Origin: UBA11612 sp963662375
GTDB taxonomy: Bacteria > Pseudomonadota > Alphaproteobacteria > Rhodospirillales > Rhodospirillaceae
Direction of reading: 5' to 3'
Assembly: GCA_963662375.2 (NCBI GenBank)
Contig: CAXXRP010000010.1
Span: 124,001-188,000, forward strand
Length of the DNA: 64,000 nt
The notes beneath the pieces are model-generated. The model ran no database searches, was not told the origin of the DNA, and was given only the letters and a program-made list of their open reading frames with translations. Each line of letters begins with the position of its first letter. The first letter of the stretch is position 1. Of this stretch, positions 33,875-42,846 are shown piece by piece. The position numbers and the translations under genes are program-made.

Positions 33875-35959
33875 ATGGCCGAGCTCCTTCTCGAATTGTT
33901 TTCCGAGGAAATCCCTGCGCGAATGCAAACGCGGGCGGCAGACGTTCTCGCGCGCCTTGTCGGCGAGGGTCTCAGGGCGCAGGGACTAGCGGCGAACGCT
34001 GTCAGCGCTTGCGCCGGTCCACGCCGTCTCACTTTGGTCGTGGACGGATTGCCCAAGACGCAGCCTGATGCGTCGGAAGAACGTAAAGGCCCACGGGTGG
34101 GCGCGCCGGACGGGGCAATCCAAGGCTTTCTAAAAGGCGCCGGGTTGACGCGCATTGATGACGCCGAGGTGCGCGAGTTGCCTAAGGGCAAATTCTATTT
34201 TGCTGTCACAAAAAAAAGGGGCCGGACGACTTCTGTGGTGGTTAAGGAAATCATCGAGGCAGCGCTGCCCCGGCTTCCTTGGCCCAAGTCTATGCGTTGG
34301 GCCGACAACCCAACTCGCTGGGTGCGTCCGCTTCATCGCATCTTGTGCATTCTCGACGGCAAGGCGGTGCCCGTGACCTTTGCCGGCGTGAAGGCAAACA
34401 ACGCTACCGCCGGCCACCGCTTCCTCGCGCCCAGGGCCATTAAGATCAAAAACTTCGCCGACTATAAAGCCAAGTTGAAAAAAGCTTTTGTCATGGTGGA
34501 CCCTGCGGAACGCTCCAAGGTCATTGCCGATGGTCTGGCCACGCTCGCCGGCAAAGAAAACTTGAAGATCAAGGACGATCCGGGCCTGCTCGCCGAAGTG
34601 GTGGGGCTTGTGGAATGGCCGGTGCCGCTGCTCGGCACCATTGATTCTGTGTTCATGGACGTGCCGCCGGAAGTCTTGATATCGGCCATGCGCAAACACC
34701 AGAAGTACTTCGCTCTGACCAAGAAGAACGGTGCTTTGGCGAATCGGTTTGGTGTCATTGCCAACATGGCCGCAAAGGACCGCGGCAAAGCCATTGTCGC
34801 CGGTAACGAGCGCGTCCTGCGCGCCCGCCTGTCCGACGCCAAGTTCTTTTGGGACCAAGACCGCCAGCAGAAACTTGAAACGCGCGTGGGCAAGCTGGAC
34901 GAGCGTGTGTTCCAGGCCAAGCTCGGCACCGTGCGCGGTAAAGTGGAGCGTATCGTCGAAGGCGCGGCGTTTCTGACCGCCCATGTTCCCGGTGCCGGCA
35001 ACGCGGATGTCGCGCGCGCGGCACTTCTATGCAAGGCGGATCTCTCGACGGGCATGGTTGGCGAATTTCCCGATTTGCAGGGAGTCATGGGCAGTTACTA
35101 CGCCGCCCATGACAATGAACCCGCCTCCGTGGCCGAGGCTATCGCCGCGCATTACTCACCGCAGGGCCCGGGCGATGTATGTCCCACCGCACCGGTTAGT
35201 GTGGTTGTTGCGCTTGCCGATAAATTGGACAATCTCGTGGGCTTCTTCGCTATCGACGAAAGGCCCACTGGCTCCAAAGATCCATTTGCGCTGCGCCGCG
35301 CCGCGCTTGGGGTTATTCGCCTGATCTTGGAGAACAAGATTCGCCTGCCGTTGATAACGGCCTTCGAATATTTTCTCGGCGCTTACACCGATATCGGACA
35401 CGTCGATCCGTCGAACCTGGCCGACGCCCTTCTGGATTTCTTTGCCGACCGTCTCAAGGTTCACCTGCGTGATCAGGGCGTGCGGCACGACCATGTTTCC
35501 GCTGTGTTCGCCCTTGGCGGCGAGGACGACCTTGTGCGCTTGCTGGCACGGGTTGCGGCCCTTGCCAAATTCCTCGCCAGCGACGATGGCGCGAATCTGG
35601 TGGTGGCTTACCGCCGGGCTGCCAATATCGTGCGCATCGAAGAGAAGAAGGACGATACGTCCTACGCCGGTGATGTCGATAAATCTAACCTGGGGGCCGT
35701 GGAGGCGGAGGTTTTGCTCAAATCTATCGGCTCGGCCGAAAAGCTCGCTCAGGCGGCCCTGGACAAAGAGGACTTCGCTGCAGCAATGGGCGCTTTGGCC
35801 ACTCTGCGCCGGCCCGTGGATACTTTCTTCGACAAAGTCACTGTGAATACCGACAATCCCGTCCAGAGGGCCGCCCGCTTGCGTTTGCTGTCTGGTATTG
35901 TCGCGGCGATGGGCTGGGTGGCTGACTTCAGTAAGGTTGAAGGTAGTGCGTCGGCCTAA
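33875..35959 (+). CDS. glyS: Glycyl-tRNA synthetase beta subunit
   Basis: A 694-residue beta subunit providing tRNA recognition. It starts MAELLLELFSEEIPARMQ, the signature N-terminus, and contains VLISAMRKHQKYFAL, RLSDAKFFWDQDRQ, GEFPDLQGVMGSYYA and the HD-type segment, with a C-terminal anticodon-binding DALR-like region (DTFFDKVTVNTDNPVQRAARLRLL). The frame is intact over 2 kb. The in-frame upstream extension to 33797 overlaps glyQ and is rejected. Confidence 0.95.
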   Translation: MAELLLELFSEEIPARMQTRAADVLARLVGEGLRAQGLAANAVSACAGPRRLTLVVDGLPKTQPDASEERKGPRVGAPDGAIQGFLKGAGLTRIDDAEVRELPKGKFYFAVTKKRGRTTSVVVKEIIEAALPRLPWPKSMRWADNPTRWVRPLHRILCILDGKAVPVTFAGVKANNATAGHRFLAPRAIKIKNFADYKAKLKKAFVMVDPAERSKVIADGLATLAGKENLKIKDDPGLLAEVVGLVEWPVPLLGTIDSVFMDVPPEVLISAMRKHQKYFALTKKNGALANRFGVIANMAAKDRGKAIVAGNERVLRARLSDAKFFWDQDRQQKLETRVGKLDERVFQAKLGTVRGKVERIVEGAAFLTAHVPGAGNADVARAALLCKADLSTGMVGEFPDLQGVMGSYYAAHDNEPASVAEAIAAHYSPQGPGDVCPTAPVSVVVALADKLDNLVGFFAIDERPTGSKDPFALRRAALGVIRLILENKIRLPLITAFEYFLGAYTDIGHVDPSNLADALLDFFADRLKVHLRDQGVRHDHVSAVFALGGEDDLVRLLARVAALAKFLASDDGANLVVAYRRAANIVRIEEKKDDTSYAGDVDKSNLGAVEAEVLLKSIGSAEKLAQAALDKEDFAAAMGALATLRRPVDTFFDKVTVNTDNPVQRAARLRLLSGIVAAMGWVADFSKVEGSASA

Positions 35960-36016
35960 AGGGTCGATCCAGCCGTATTGTCTCCAGTAATTCCTCCGAT
36001 TTCCCCCAGAATCTCC

Positions 36017-36044
36017 TTGAAGACGCCCAAAATGTAAGTATAAC
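36017..36044 (+). promoter_or_regulatory. Probable sigma70 promoter of ppdK
   Basis: TTGAAG (36017-36022) and TATAAC (36039-36044) are separated by 16 bases. The -10 hexamer overlaps the first 10-bp repeat of the operator array, so a protein bound there would block RNA polymerase. Confidence 0.45.
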
Positions 36045-36095
36045 TTTGTATAGGTATGTAAGTATGACTTTACTTACATATCCACATACTTACAT
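36032..36095 (+). promoter_or_regulatory. Four-copy 10-bp operator-like array before ppdK
   Basis: The motif ATGTAAGTAT occurs at 36032-36041 and 36056-36065; its reverse complement ATACTTACAT is at 36086-36095 and, with one mismatch, at 36070-36079. The AT-rich block contrasts with GC-rich surroundings and ends 12 bases before the ppdK ATG. Its arrangement suggests cooperative binding by a dimeric helix-turn-helix protein, perhaps the N-terminus of ppdK itself. Confidence 0.7.
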
Positions 36096-36106
36096 TGAGG
36101 GCGGTT

Positions 36107-39001
36107 ATGATTGAAAAAACCCGCGACGAAGCTCTGGAAAGGGCGATTTCCCAGTCCGGAGGCGTGACAGCCCTGGCACGCGCTATCAAGGTAACGCCTC
36201 AGGCGATCAGCCAGTGGGACCGGGTGCCAGCAGAGCGGGTCATCGCCGTAGAGGAGGCCACCGACGGCAGGGTGACGCGGGGTGCCCTCAGACCCGACCT
36301 CTACCCCACAGGCGCCGGCACAGACGCTGGCGTCCCTTCGCAATGGGTTTATGCTTTCGGCGGCGGCAAGGCCGACGGCGCGGTGTCCATGAAGGATTTA
36401 CTGGGCGGCAAAGGCGCCAATTTGGCCGAGATGAGCGCCATCGGCATTCCGGTGCCGCCGGGCTACACCATCAGCAACGAGGTCTGCACCTACTACTACG
36501 CTAACGGCAACAGTTATCCCGCCGATCTGAAGGCGCAGGTAGAAAGAGCCCTCTCAAATGTGGAAGCCATCACCGGCTGTAGATTCGGTGATTTAAAGAA
36601 CCCGCTTCTAGTCTCCGTGCGTTCGGGCGGCCGTGCCTCCATGCCGGGCATGATGGACACCATCCTCAATCTCGGCATCAATGACGAGACCGTGGAAGGG
36701 CTGGCTGAACAATCCGGCGACTCACGCTTCGCCTACGACAGCTACCGCCGCTTCATTCAAATGTATTCCGACGTTGTGTTAGGCGTGGACGACTACGATT
36801 TCGAGCACCTACTCGAGATCGCCAAGGAAGACAGGGGCGTTACGCTCGACAACGAACTGACCGCCGACGATCTCAAAACCCTGGTACAAGCTTTCAAGAA
36901 CAAGGTTGCCGAAGAACTCGGCGCACCGTTTCCCCAGGATGTTCACGAGCAACTTTGGAGTGCTATCAGCGCCGTTTTCGGCAGCTGGATGAACACCCGC
37001 GCGATTACTTACCGCGCGTTGCACGAGATTCCCGACTCCTGGGGTACCGCCGTCAATGTTCAGGCGATGGTGTTCGGTAACATGGGTGAAGATTGCGCCA
37101 CGGGTGTTTGCTTCACCCGCGATCCGTCCACCGGTGAAAACACGTTTTACGGTGAATATTTGGTGAACGCCCAGGGCGAGGACGTGGTGGCGGGTATGCG
37201 TACCCCGCAGCAGATCACGTTACACGGCAAGACAGCCCACCAGTCGACTCTTCCGGCCATGGAAGAAGCCATGCCGGAGCTGTTCAAGCAGCTGGTGGAG
37301 GTGCGCGTTACGCTCGAGCGCCACTACACAGACATGCAAGACATGGAATTCACCATCGAAAAGAACAAGCTGTGGATGCTGCAGACCCGTACCGGCAAAC
37401 GCACAGCGGCGGCTGGCTTCAAGATCGCCGTGGATATGGCGCAAGAAGGCCTTATCAGTGAAGAGGAGGCGGTGGGGCGCATCGACCCGGCTCAACTCGA
37501 CCAACTCCTTCACCCCACCCTCGACCCCAAAGCCCCGCGCGAGCTTCTATCCCGCGGCCTGCCTGCCTCACCGGGCGCGGCCTCGGGGCGCATCGTCTTT
37601 AACGCCGAGTGTGCGGAAGATTGGGTGAAGCGCGGCGAGGCTGTTATCCTCGTCCGCCGTGAGACCAACCCAGAAGATATCGGCGGTATGCATGTCAGCC
37701 AGGGCATTCTCACCACCCGCGGCGGCATGACGAGCCACGCTGCAGTAATCGCTCGTGGCATGGGTACGCCCTGCGTTTGTGGCGCTGGCGATATCAAAGT
37801 GGACGCGGCGGCTAAGACCGCCCGGGTGCTTGATAAAATTCTGCTGGAAGGCGATGTCATCACCCTCGACGGAGCGACCGGCGAGGTGTTCGTCGGCAAG
37901 GTCGCGACTGTCCAGCCAGAGTTAACCGGCGATTTTGGCAAGCTCATGGGCTGGGTGGATAAAATCTGCCGCTTGAAAGTACGCGCCAACGCTGAAACGC
38001 CGAGTGATGCTAAAACCGCGCGCAAGTTCGGCGCAGAGGGAATCGGCCTATGCCGCACCGAGCATATGTTCTTTGATTCTGCGCGCATTCTTAGTGTGCG
38101 CCAGATGATTTTGGCGAGGGATTCGGGCGGGCGTAAGGCGGCGCTTGAAAAATTGCTGCCTCATCAGCGCAGCGATTTCGTGAAAATATTCACCGTCATG
38201 GATGGGTTTCCCGTCACCATTCGCTTGCTTGATCCACCGCTGCACGAGTTTCTGCCGCAGACCGATTCCGAGATCTCCGAGGTAGCGCAGAACGCCGCCG
38301 TGTCCGAGGATTCGGTGCGAGAAATGATTTCAAGCCTGCACGAAATCAATCCCATGCTCGGACACCGCGGTGTACGTTTGGGCATTTCTCATCCGGAGAT
38401 TTACGAAATGCAAGCTCGCGCTATCTTCGAAGCGGCTGTGCAAGTGAAGAAACACGGTTGCGGAGTGTTGCCCGAAGTGATGATCCCGTTGGTGGGGACG
38501 CGCAAGGAACTGGATTTGATGAAACAGGTGGTGGACACGGCTGCGAAGGCTGTGTTTGAGGCGACAGGCACGTCGGTCGAGTATTTGGTGGGCACGATGA
38601 TAGAACTGCCCCGGGCTGCCCTGCGGGCCGGCGACATCGCCAAAACCGCCGAGTTTTTTTCCTTCGGCACTAACGACCTCACTCAAACGACCCTCGGCCT
38701 GTCTCGCGACGACTGCGCCACCATCATCGAGCAGTACCGACAGAAGGGAATTTACGATAAAGACCCCTTCGCCAGCCTCGACCAGGACGGTGTCGGCGAG
38801 TTGATTGCCATCGCCGCTGAGCGCGGACGTAAGGCGAGAAAGGGACTGAAACTCGGCATCTGCGGTGAACACGGCGGCGATCCGGACTCCATCCGTTTTT
38901 GCCATGACGTAGGGTTAGACTATGTGTCCTGCTCGCCCTACCGTGTGCCGGTTGCCCGCCTCGCAGCCGCCCAGGCGGTGCTAGCGGAGAAGAGTAGGTA
39001 G
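36107..39001 (+). CDS. ppdK: Pyruvate phosphate dikinase with N-terminal YdaS/Cro-like helix-turn-helix
   Basis: The enzyme interconverts pyruvate, ATP and Pi with phosphoenolpyruvate, AMP and PPi. At 964 residues it is ~80 longer than usual. Residues 1-63 form a YdaS/Cro-like HTH (ALERAISQSGGVTALARAIKVTPQAISQWDRVP, RVIAVEEATDGRVTR, LRPDLYP), then QWVYAFGGGKADGAVSMKDLLGGKGANLAEM starts the dikinase. The phospho-histidine is His544 in GGMTSHAAVIARGMG and the catalytic Cys919 is in GICGEHGGDP. The frame is continuous with no stop or start between the parts; ATG 36107 follows GAGGGCGG. The operator-like repeats upstream hint at autoregulation. Fusion is seen in the sequence; DNA binding is inference. 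Confidence 0.92.
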   Translation: MIEKTRDEALERAISQSGGVTALARAIKVTPQAISQWDRVPAERVIAVEEATDGRVTRGALRPDLYPTGAGTDAGVPSQWVYAFGGGKADGAVSMKDLLGGKGANLAEMSAIGIPVPPGYTISNEVCTYYYANGNSYPADLKAQVERALSNVEAITGCRFGDLKNPLLVSVRSGGRASMPGMMDTILNLGINDETVEGLAEQSGDSRFAYDSYRRFIQMYSDVVLGVDDYDFEHLLEIAKEDRGVTLDNELTADDLKTLVQAFKNKVAEELGAPFPQDVHEQLWSAISAVFGSWMNTRAITYRALHEIPDSWGTAVNVQAMVFGNMGEDCATGVCFTRDPSTGENTFYGEYLVNAQGEDVVAGMRTPQQITLHGKTAHQSTLPAMEEAMPELFKQLVEVRVTLERHYTDMQDMEFTIEKNKLWMLQTRTGKRTAAAGFKIAVDMAQEGLISEEEAVGRIDPAQLDQLLHPTLDPKAPRELLSRGLPASPGAASGRIVFNAECAEDWVKRGEAVILVRRETNPEDIGGMHVSQGILTTRGGMTSHAAVIARGMGTPCVCGAGDIKVDAAAKTARVLDKILLEGDVITLDGATGEVFVGKVATVQPELTGDFGKLMGWVDKICRLKVRANAETPSDAKTARKFGAEGIGLCRTEHMFFDSARILSVRQMILARDSGGRKAALEKLLPHQRSDFVKIFTVMDGFPVTIRLLDPPLHEFLPQTDSEISEVAQNAAVSEDSVREMISSLHEINPMLGHRGVRLGISHPEIYEMQARAIFEAAVQVKKHGCGVLPEVMIPLVGTRKELDLMKQVVDTAAKAVFEATGTSVEYLVGTMIELPRAALRAGDIAKTAEFFSFGTNDLTQTTLGLSRDDCATIIEQYRQKGIYDKDPFASLDQDGVGELIAIAAERGRKARKGLKLGICGEHGGDPDSIRFCHDVGLDYVSCSPYRVPVARLAAAQAVLAEKSR

Positions 39002-39016
39002 GCGCCGTGGATTCAG

Positions 39017-39564
39017 CTACCGCACCGTCCACAAGTAAATAGACCGGTCGCCCACCCGAACTGTTTTTTCCGGTTTCCAATCGCCCATCCTGAAAAGGTG
39101 CGAGACGATACGCGAACCGGGTGCCAGCTGTGCCTCAAGGCGTGGCCTCAGGATTTTGTTGGCGTCATCTGCCAGATACATGGTGATGATTATCGCGTCG
39201 CTGAAGTCCTCTTCGTAAATGTCCGCATTTTTGAATTGCGCTCGCTCACATCTGCCGCCGCCGCGTTGGCGGCTGCTTTGTTCACCAGCGTCTGATCAAT
39301 CTCAATACCTACGGCTTTACTCGCGCCGAAGTCGCGCACGGCGGCAATAGCAATCCGCCCATCGCCAGAACCGAGCTCGTAGACCACGTCGTCCGATCCG
39401 GTGCTCGCCAACTGCAGCATCGCCGTCACCACCTCGTGCGGCGTGGCGACATAGGGCACATTGAAGTAACGGGGGGCATTAGCGTACCCACCGCTCGGCT
39501 CCTGCGCCGAACAGGCCATCAACAGGCTGGCTGCCGTGAGCCCGGCTGTCTTTATGCCTCTCAT
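39017..39564 (-). pseudogene. Exported SAM-dependent methyltransferase-like lipoprotein, frameshifted
   Basis: The N-terminal part has a lipoprotein signal (GLTAASLLMACSAQ, lipobox LMAC), VPYVATPHEVVTAMLQLA and the SAM motif YELGSGDGRIAIAAV. It loses frame near 39230 after ADVSE; the next frame continues AQFKNADIYEEDFSDAIIITMYLADDANKILRP and GSRIVSHLFRMGDWKPE to SIYLWTVR and a stop at 39017. One base appears missing. It is a shorter paralogue of the product at 40914. Periplasmic location is odd for a methyltransferase fold. Confidence 0.7.
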
Positions 39565-39757
39565 CGCTTTTGCCCTCTATGTTTCCGGACGGTTCTAACT
39601 TGCAAATGTGCCATGGAACGCGTTGCCGTGTACAATTGCGATAGCTCGGAATATCTTCGTCGCCGGTTGCAGAAACTGCTGGGTTTATGGCCGCTCTCTG
39701 GAAACACAACGTTTAGGGAAATCCCGTCGCTGAAACAGCTAAGGAATAGGTGATCTG

Positions 39758-40981
39758 ATGAGCTCTTCGGCCTCCATACCTCTTCGCCGTCTCGGCAATA
39801 GCGGCCTTAAGGTCTCACGGTTGTGTTTGGGTACGCTCATGTTTGGTGCGCGCCTGCCTGAAGCCGCCGCCAAGCGTATGGTTGATTATGCCGCTGACCG
39901 TGGGGTCAATTTCATCGACACGGCGGACAATTATGTCAGCGGCCGGGCCGAAGAAATTACGGGCAGAGCCATCGGCAAGAACAGGCACGGATGGGTGGTG
40001 GCCACGAAAATAGCGACCGCCGCGCCCGAACCGGGGCCGAATCGACGGGGGCTCTAACGTAAATGGATCATGGAGCAGGTGGCTGCGTCCCTCAAACGAC
40101 TTGGCACCGATTTCGTCGATATCCTTTATCTGCACAAGGAAGACCAGCTTACGCCGCTTGAGGAAATCGTGCGCGCTGTTGCGGATCTGCGCCGAGCGGG
40201 AGCGATCCGCTATTTCGGCGTGTCCAATTATCGTGCGTGGCGTCTCGCGCGCATCTGCGCGATCTGTGATGCCGAGAACATCGACCGGCCTATTGTCAAT
40301 CAGGCGCTCTATCATTGGCTCAACAGAAAGATCGAAGTCGAGGAGTTGCCCGCGTGCCAGGCGTTCGGTCTCGGCGTGTTTCCATACAGCCCCATCGCTC
40401 GCGGTGTTCTGACTAGCAAATACGCTGGCGGCGCACCCCCTCCTGACGGAAGCCGCGCCGCGCCGCCGCTCAGCGTCGGCGGCGATGCAGATAAGGCCGC
40501 GCAAACGCGCGCCAATAAATCAGCTCATCGGCGCATGATGGACAGTGAGTTCCAGCAAGAGAAATTGCGGGTCGCTGCCGTCATTGCGGCGCACGCCCGC
40601 AATCGCGGCGTCGATCCTGGTGCTTTCGCCATTGCATGGGTACTGGCGAACCCGCTCATTACCGGCGCTATCGCTGGGCCGCGCACCCAGGAGCAGTGGG
40701 AGAGTTACTTCGAAGCTATTGAGATTGAGTGGACACCTGACGACGAAGCTCTGGTGAACTCTCTCGTCGTGCCCGGCACCACCGCCGTGCCTGATTACAT
40801 GGTTCCCATGTGTCCGGTGGAGGGTCGCCGCCACATCGCCTTTGGTAAGCCCACGTCCGGTCCAGTGGACCCGGGCTTCGTGCCCGTCGTGACGGGTCGA
40901 TCGAAAAAATGCGCTATTGCGGCAATCGATTGGCGACGACGTGATGTGCTTGACCGTTCAATTCAAATACTGCGTCCATGA
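39758..40981 (+). pseudogene. Aldo/keto reductase with an in-frame TAA
   Basis: The frame starts MSSSASIPLRRLGNSGLKVSRLCLG and follows a typical AKR barrel with FIDTADNYVSG (Asp and Tyr), VVATK (Lys) and, after the stop, ILYLHKED (His), IRYFGVSNYRAWRL and FPYSPIARGVL. A TAA at 40055-40057 replaces the serine expected in GPNRRGLSRKWI and remains in the same frame, so this is a nonsense mutation. The C-terminal ~45 residues after PMCPVEGR are unusual and overlap the convergent methyltransferase gene. The second part could start at ATG 40070, but would lack the Asp, Tyr and Lys of the active site. Confidence 0.75.
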
Positions 40982-41774
40982 CTTCTCCGGCGCTATTACC
41001 TTTGAAATATATGGGGATAGACGCGCCGCGTCCGCGAAGATCGGTCTCGAAATTGAGGTTGCTGCCCCGCACCCGTAGATCGCGTAGTTTTGCCGTGCCG
41101 CTGGGGCCATGCAGTGTGCCGGAAACTTTCTGATACTTTTGCTCCAGTTCTAGGCGATAGGCCTGATCTTCGATGGTCCAAGTCCAGATTCCAGCCACCT
41201 TTGCGGGAACGATCCACATATAAATGCGCCGCTGGTGTTCGTTCCTCTCTGCGTCCGGACTCCAGTCCCCCATACTAAAATGGTGAGACACCACGCGAGT
41301 GCCGGGATTCAGCTCATCCAAAATCCTCGGGCGGAGTTGGACATTGATCTTCTCAAGAAGGTACAGCGTCATAACCGTCGCGTCACTGAAATCCGTGGTG
41401 AAAATATCAGAGATGTGAAATTCCGCCCTCCCGTCCACACCTTCCCGTACCGCAGTCTGTAGCGCCCGGTTGATGAGGTCCTGGTCGAGGTCTATGCCCA
41501 CGCCTTTCTTGACGCCGAAGTCACGCACTGCGGCGATGACAATGCGTCCGTCGCCGGATCCCAGGTCATAGACGGTGTCATCAGGCCCGGCGCCGGCGAG
41601 CTTAAGCATGGTTTTCACCACTTCCGGCGGTGTCGGCACGTAAGGCACGTCGAACTTGAAGAAGTCCTCCAAGGCCTTGATGGCTCTTTCCGAGGTGCTC
41701 TCCTGCGGTGCCGCCGAGACCGCAGCCCACAGCATCAACAATATGGCGGCGGTGATCGCTTTAAACGCCTGCAT
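40914..41774 (-). CDS. Exported SAM-dependent methyltransferase-like protein
   Basis: A 286-residue protein with a Sec signal peptide (AITAAILLMLWAAVSAA) and a class I methyltransferase fold: VPYVPTPPEVVKTMLKLAGAG, motif I YDLGSGDGRIVIAAV, GIDLDQDLINRA and SDATVMTLYLLEKINVQLRP. The last ~100 residues form an extra beta-rich domain (WTWTIEDQAYRLELEQKYQKVSG, NFETDLRG). SAM is not normally available in the periplasm, so substrate or even activity is uncertain; it may be a re-purposed fold. It is the intact paralogue of the pseudogene at 39017. Confidence 0.75.
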   Translation of the reverse strand: MQAFKAITAAILLMLWAAVSAAPQESTSERAIKALEDFFKFDVPYVPTPPEVVKTMLKLAGAGPDDTVYDLGSGDGRIVIAAVRDFGVKKGVGIDLDQDLINRALQTAVREGVDGRAEFHISDIFTTDFSDATVMTLYLLEKINVQLRPRILDELNPGTRVVSHHFSMGDWSPDAERNEHQRRIYMWIVPAKVAGIWTWTIEDQAYRLELEQKYQKVSGTLHGPSGTAKLRDLRVRGSNLNFETDLRGRGASIPIYFKGNSAGEVMDAVFELNGQAHHVVANRLPQ

Positions 41775-41821
41775 GTTGATTCTTCTCCCTGCTGCCGCGC
41801 CCTCCGCATCGGGGTGTGATA

Positions 41822-42739
41822 TTAAACTTGTGACGGCCCGTCCTTCTCGGCGTCAGGTAGCACCATCCATGTCGGAACGTTCGGTCTCACTGCCGATCCG
41901 TCCGCCTCCAACGCACGTTCGCCCATTTTTTTCCACGCCTCCAAACGCACCAAAGCCATTCCGCACCCGCCTTGTGCACTCTTCATTTCGCCGGCATTGG
42001 CGCCATCCGCTTTCAGGGCTGTACCCGGTGCTGGCGTGGGACCATCTATGGTTACCGGCATCAGACGTTTCTTGATACGAGCCCGGTAGTGGGTGCGGGC
42101 CGTTAATTCCTGGCCCATGTAGCAGCCCTTTTGAAAATCCACGCCGTGCAATTCCTCAAAGCCGCTTTCCAGTAATAGAGCTTTTTCTATTTCCATGTCG
42201 CGGCTCCCATCCGGCAGGCCCAGGGTGAGACGGTGAAAGTCACAAGCTTCTGCGGTGGATGGTTTCAATCCGCAGGCCTCAAGCACGGACCCTGCGGCGT
42301 CCGCCGGTAGGGCCCAGCGCGCACCGGCTTCCACCAATCGTGAATCGCGGTAAACAATGCCGCCGTTCCGGACTAGCAATGCATCCGCGTCACTGGAAAG
42401 ATTCAATGCTGCCGCCGTGTCGTCGCCCCACGCCGCGCCCGACGCCAAAGTGTCATCGGCGGCAAGTTCTACCTTTGAACGCAGTTTGTAGTGCGACAGT
42501 CGTGTTAGCAGGTCATCGCGCCGCGCGCGTTCGCATTCCAGATAAACCGCGTCTCTAAGAGGAAATATGAAAAATTCGTGTAGGAACTTCCCTTGCGGGG
42601 TCAGCAACGCTGCCCACACGGTTCCGCCGCGCTCCACCTTCCGCATATCGTTAGACACCAAACCCTGCAGAAAGCTGAAACGATCGCCACCGGTCGCTAC
42701 GATGAGCGCGCGATGCGGTAGGGGCGTGTAAAATGCCAT
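41822..42739 (-). CDS. ygfZ: Folate-binding Fe-S protein maintenance factor YgfZ
   Basis: A 305-residue protein related to the GcvT aminomethyltransferase fold, used in maintaining certain iron-sulfur enzymes such as MiaB. The diagnostic KGCYMGQE motif is present with the conserved cysteine, together with an N-terminal LIVATGGDRFSFLQGLVSND and LTPQGKFLHEFFIF. It is divergent from the glycosyltransferase operon. Length and motif match alphaproteobacterial YgfZ. No lesion is seen. Confidence 0.9.
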   Translation of the reverse strand: MAFYTPLPHRALIVATGGDRFSFLQGLVSNDMRKVERGGTVWAALLTPQGKFLHEFFIFPLRDAVYLECERARRDDLLTRLSHYKLRSKVELAADDTLASGAAWGDDTAAALNLSSDADALLVRNGGIVYRDSRLVEAGARWALPADAAGSVLEACGLKPSTAEACDFHRLTLGLPDGSRDMEIEKALLLESGFEELHGVDFQKGCYMGQELTARTHYRARIKKRLMPVTIDGPTPAPGTALKADGANAGEMKSAQGGCGMALVRLEAWKKMGERALEADGSAVRPNVPTWMVLPDAEKDGPSQV

Positions 42740-42846
42740 GGAAGGATCCTCGACTGTCTAGGCCCCGTTATGTAGCACGCCGCGCTGCCGCAGCAAGATA
42801 CCGCAGTCCTTTCGCACCGCGCGCCGCAGGGGTATAATGGCCCTGC

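Noticed and set aside
34130..34984. 284-codon minus-strand frame inside glyS
   Set aside because: Antisense shadow of a housekeeping gene with an unmistakable family match.
36056..36095. CRISPR-like short repeats before ppdK
   Set aside because: Ten-base motifs with uneven spacing, partly inverted, and no spacers or cas genes; better explained as an operator array.
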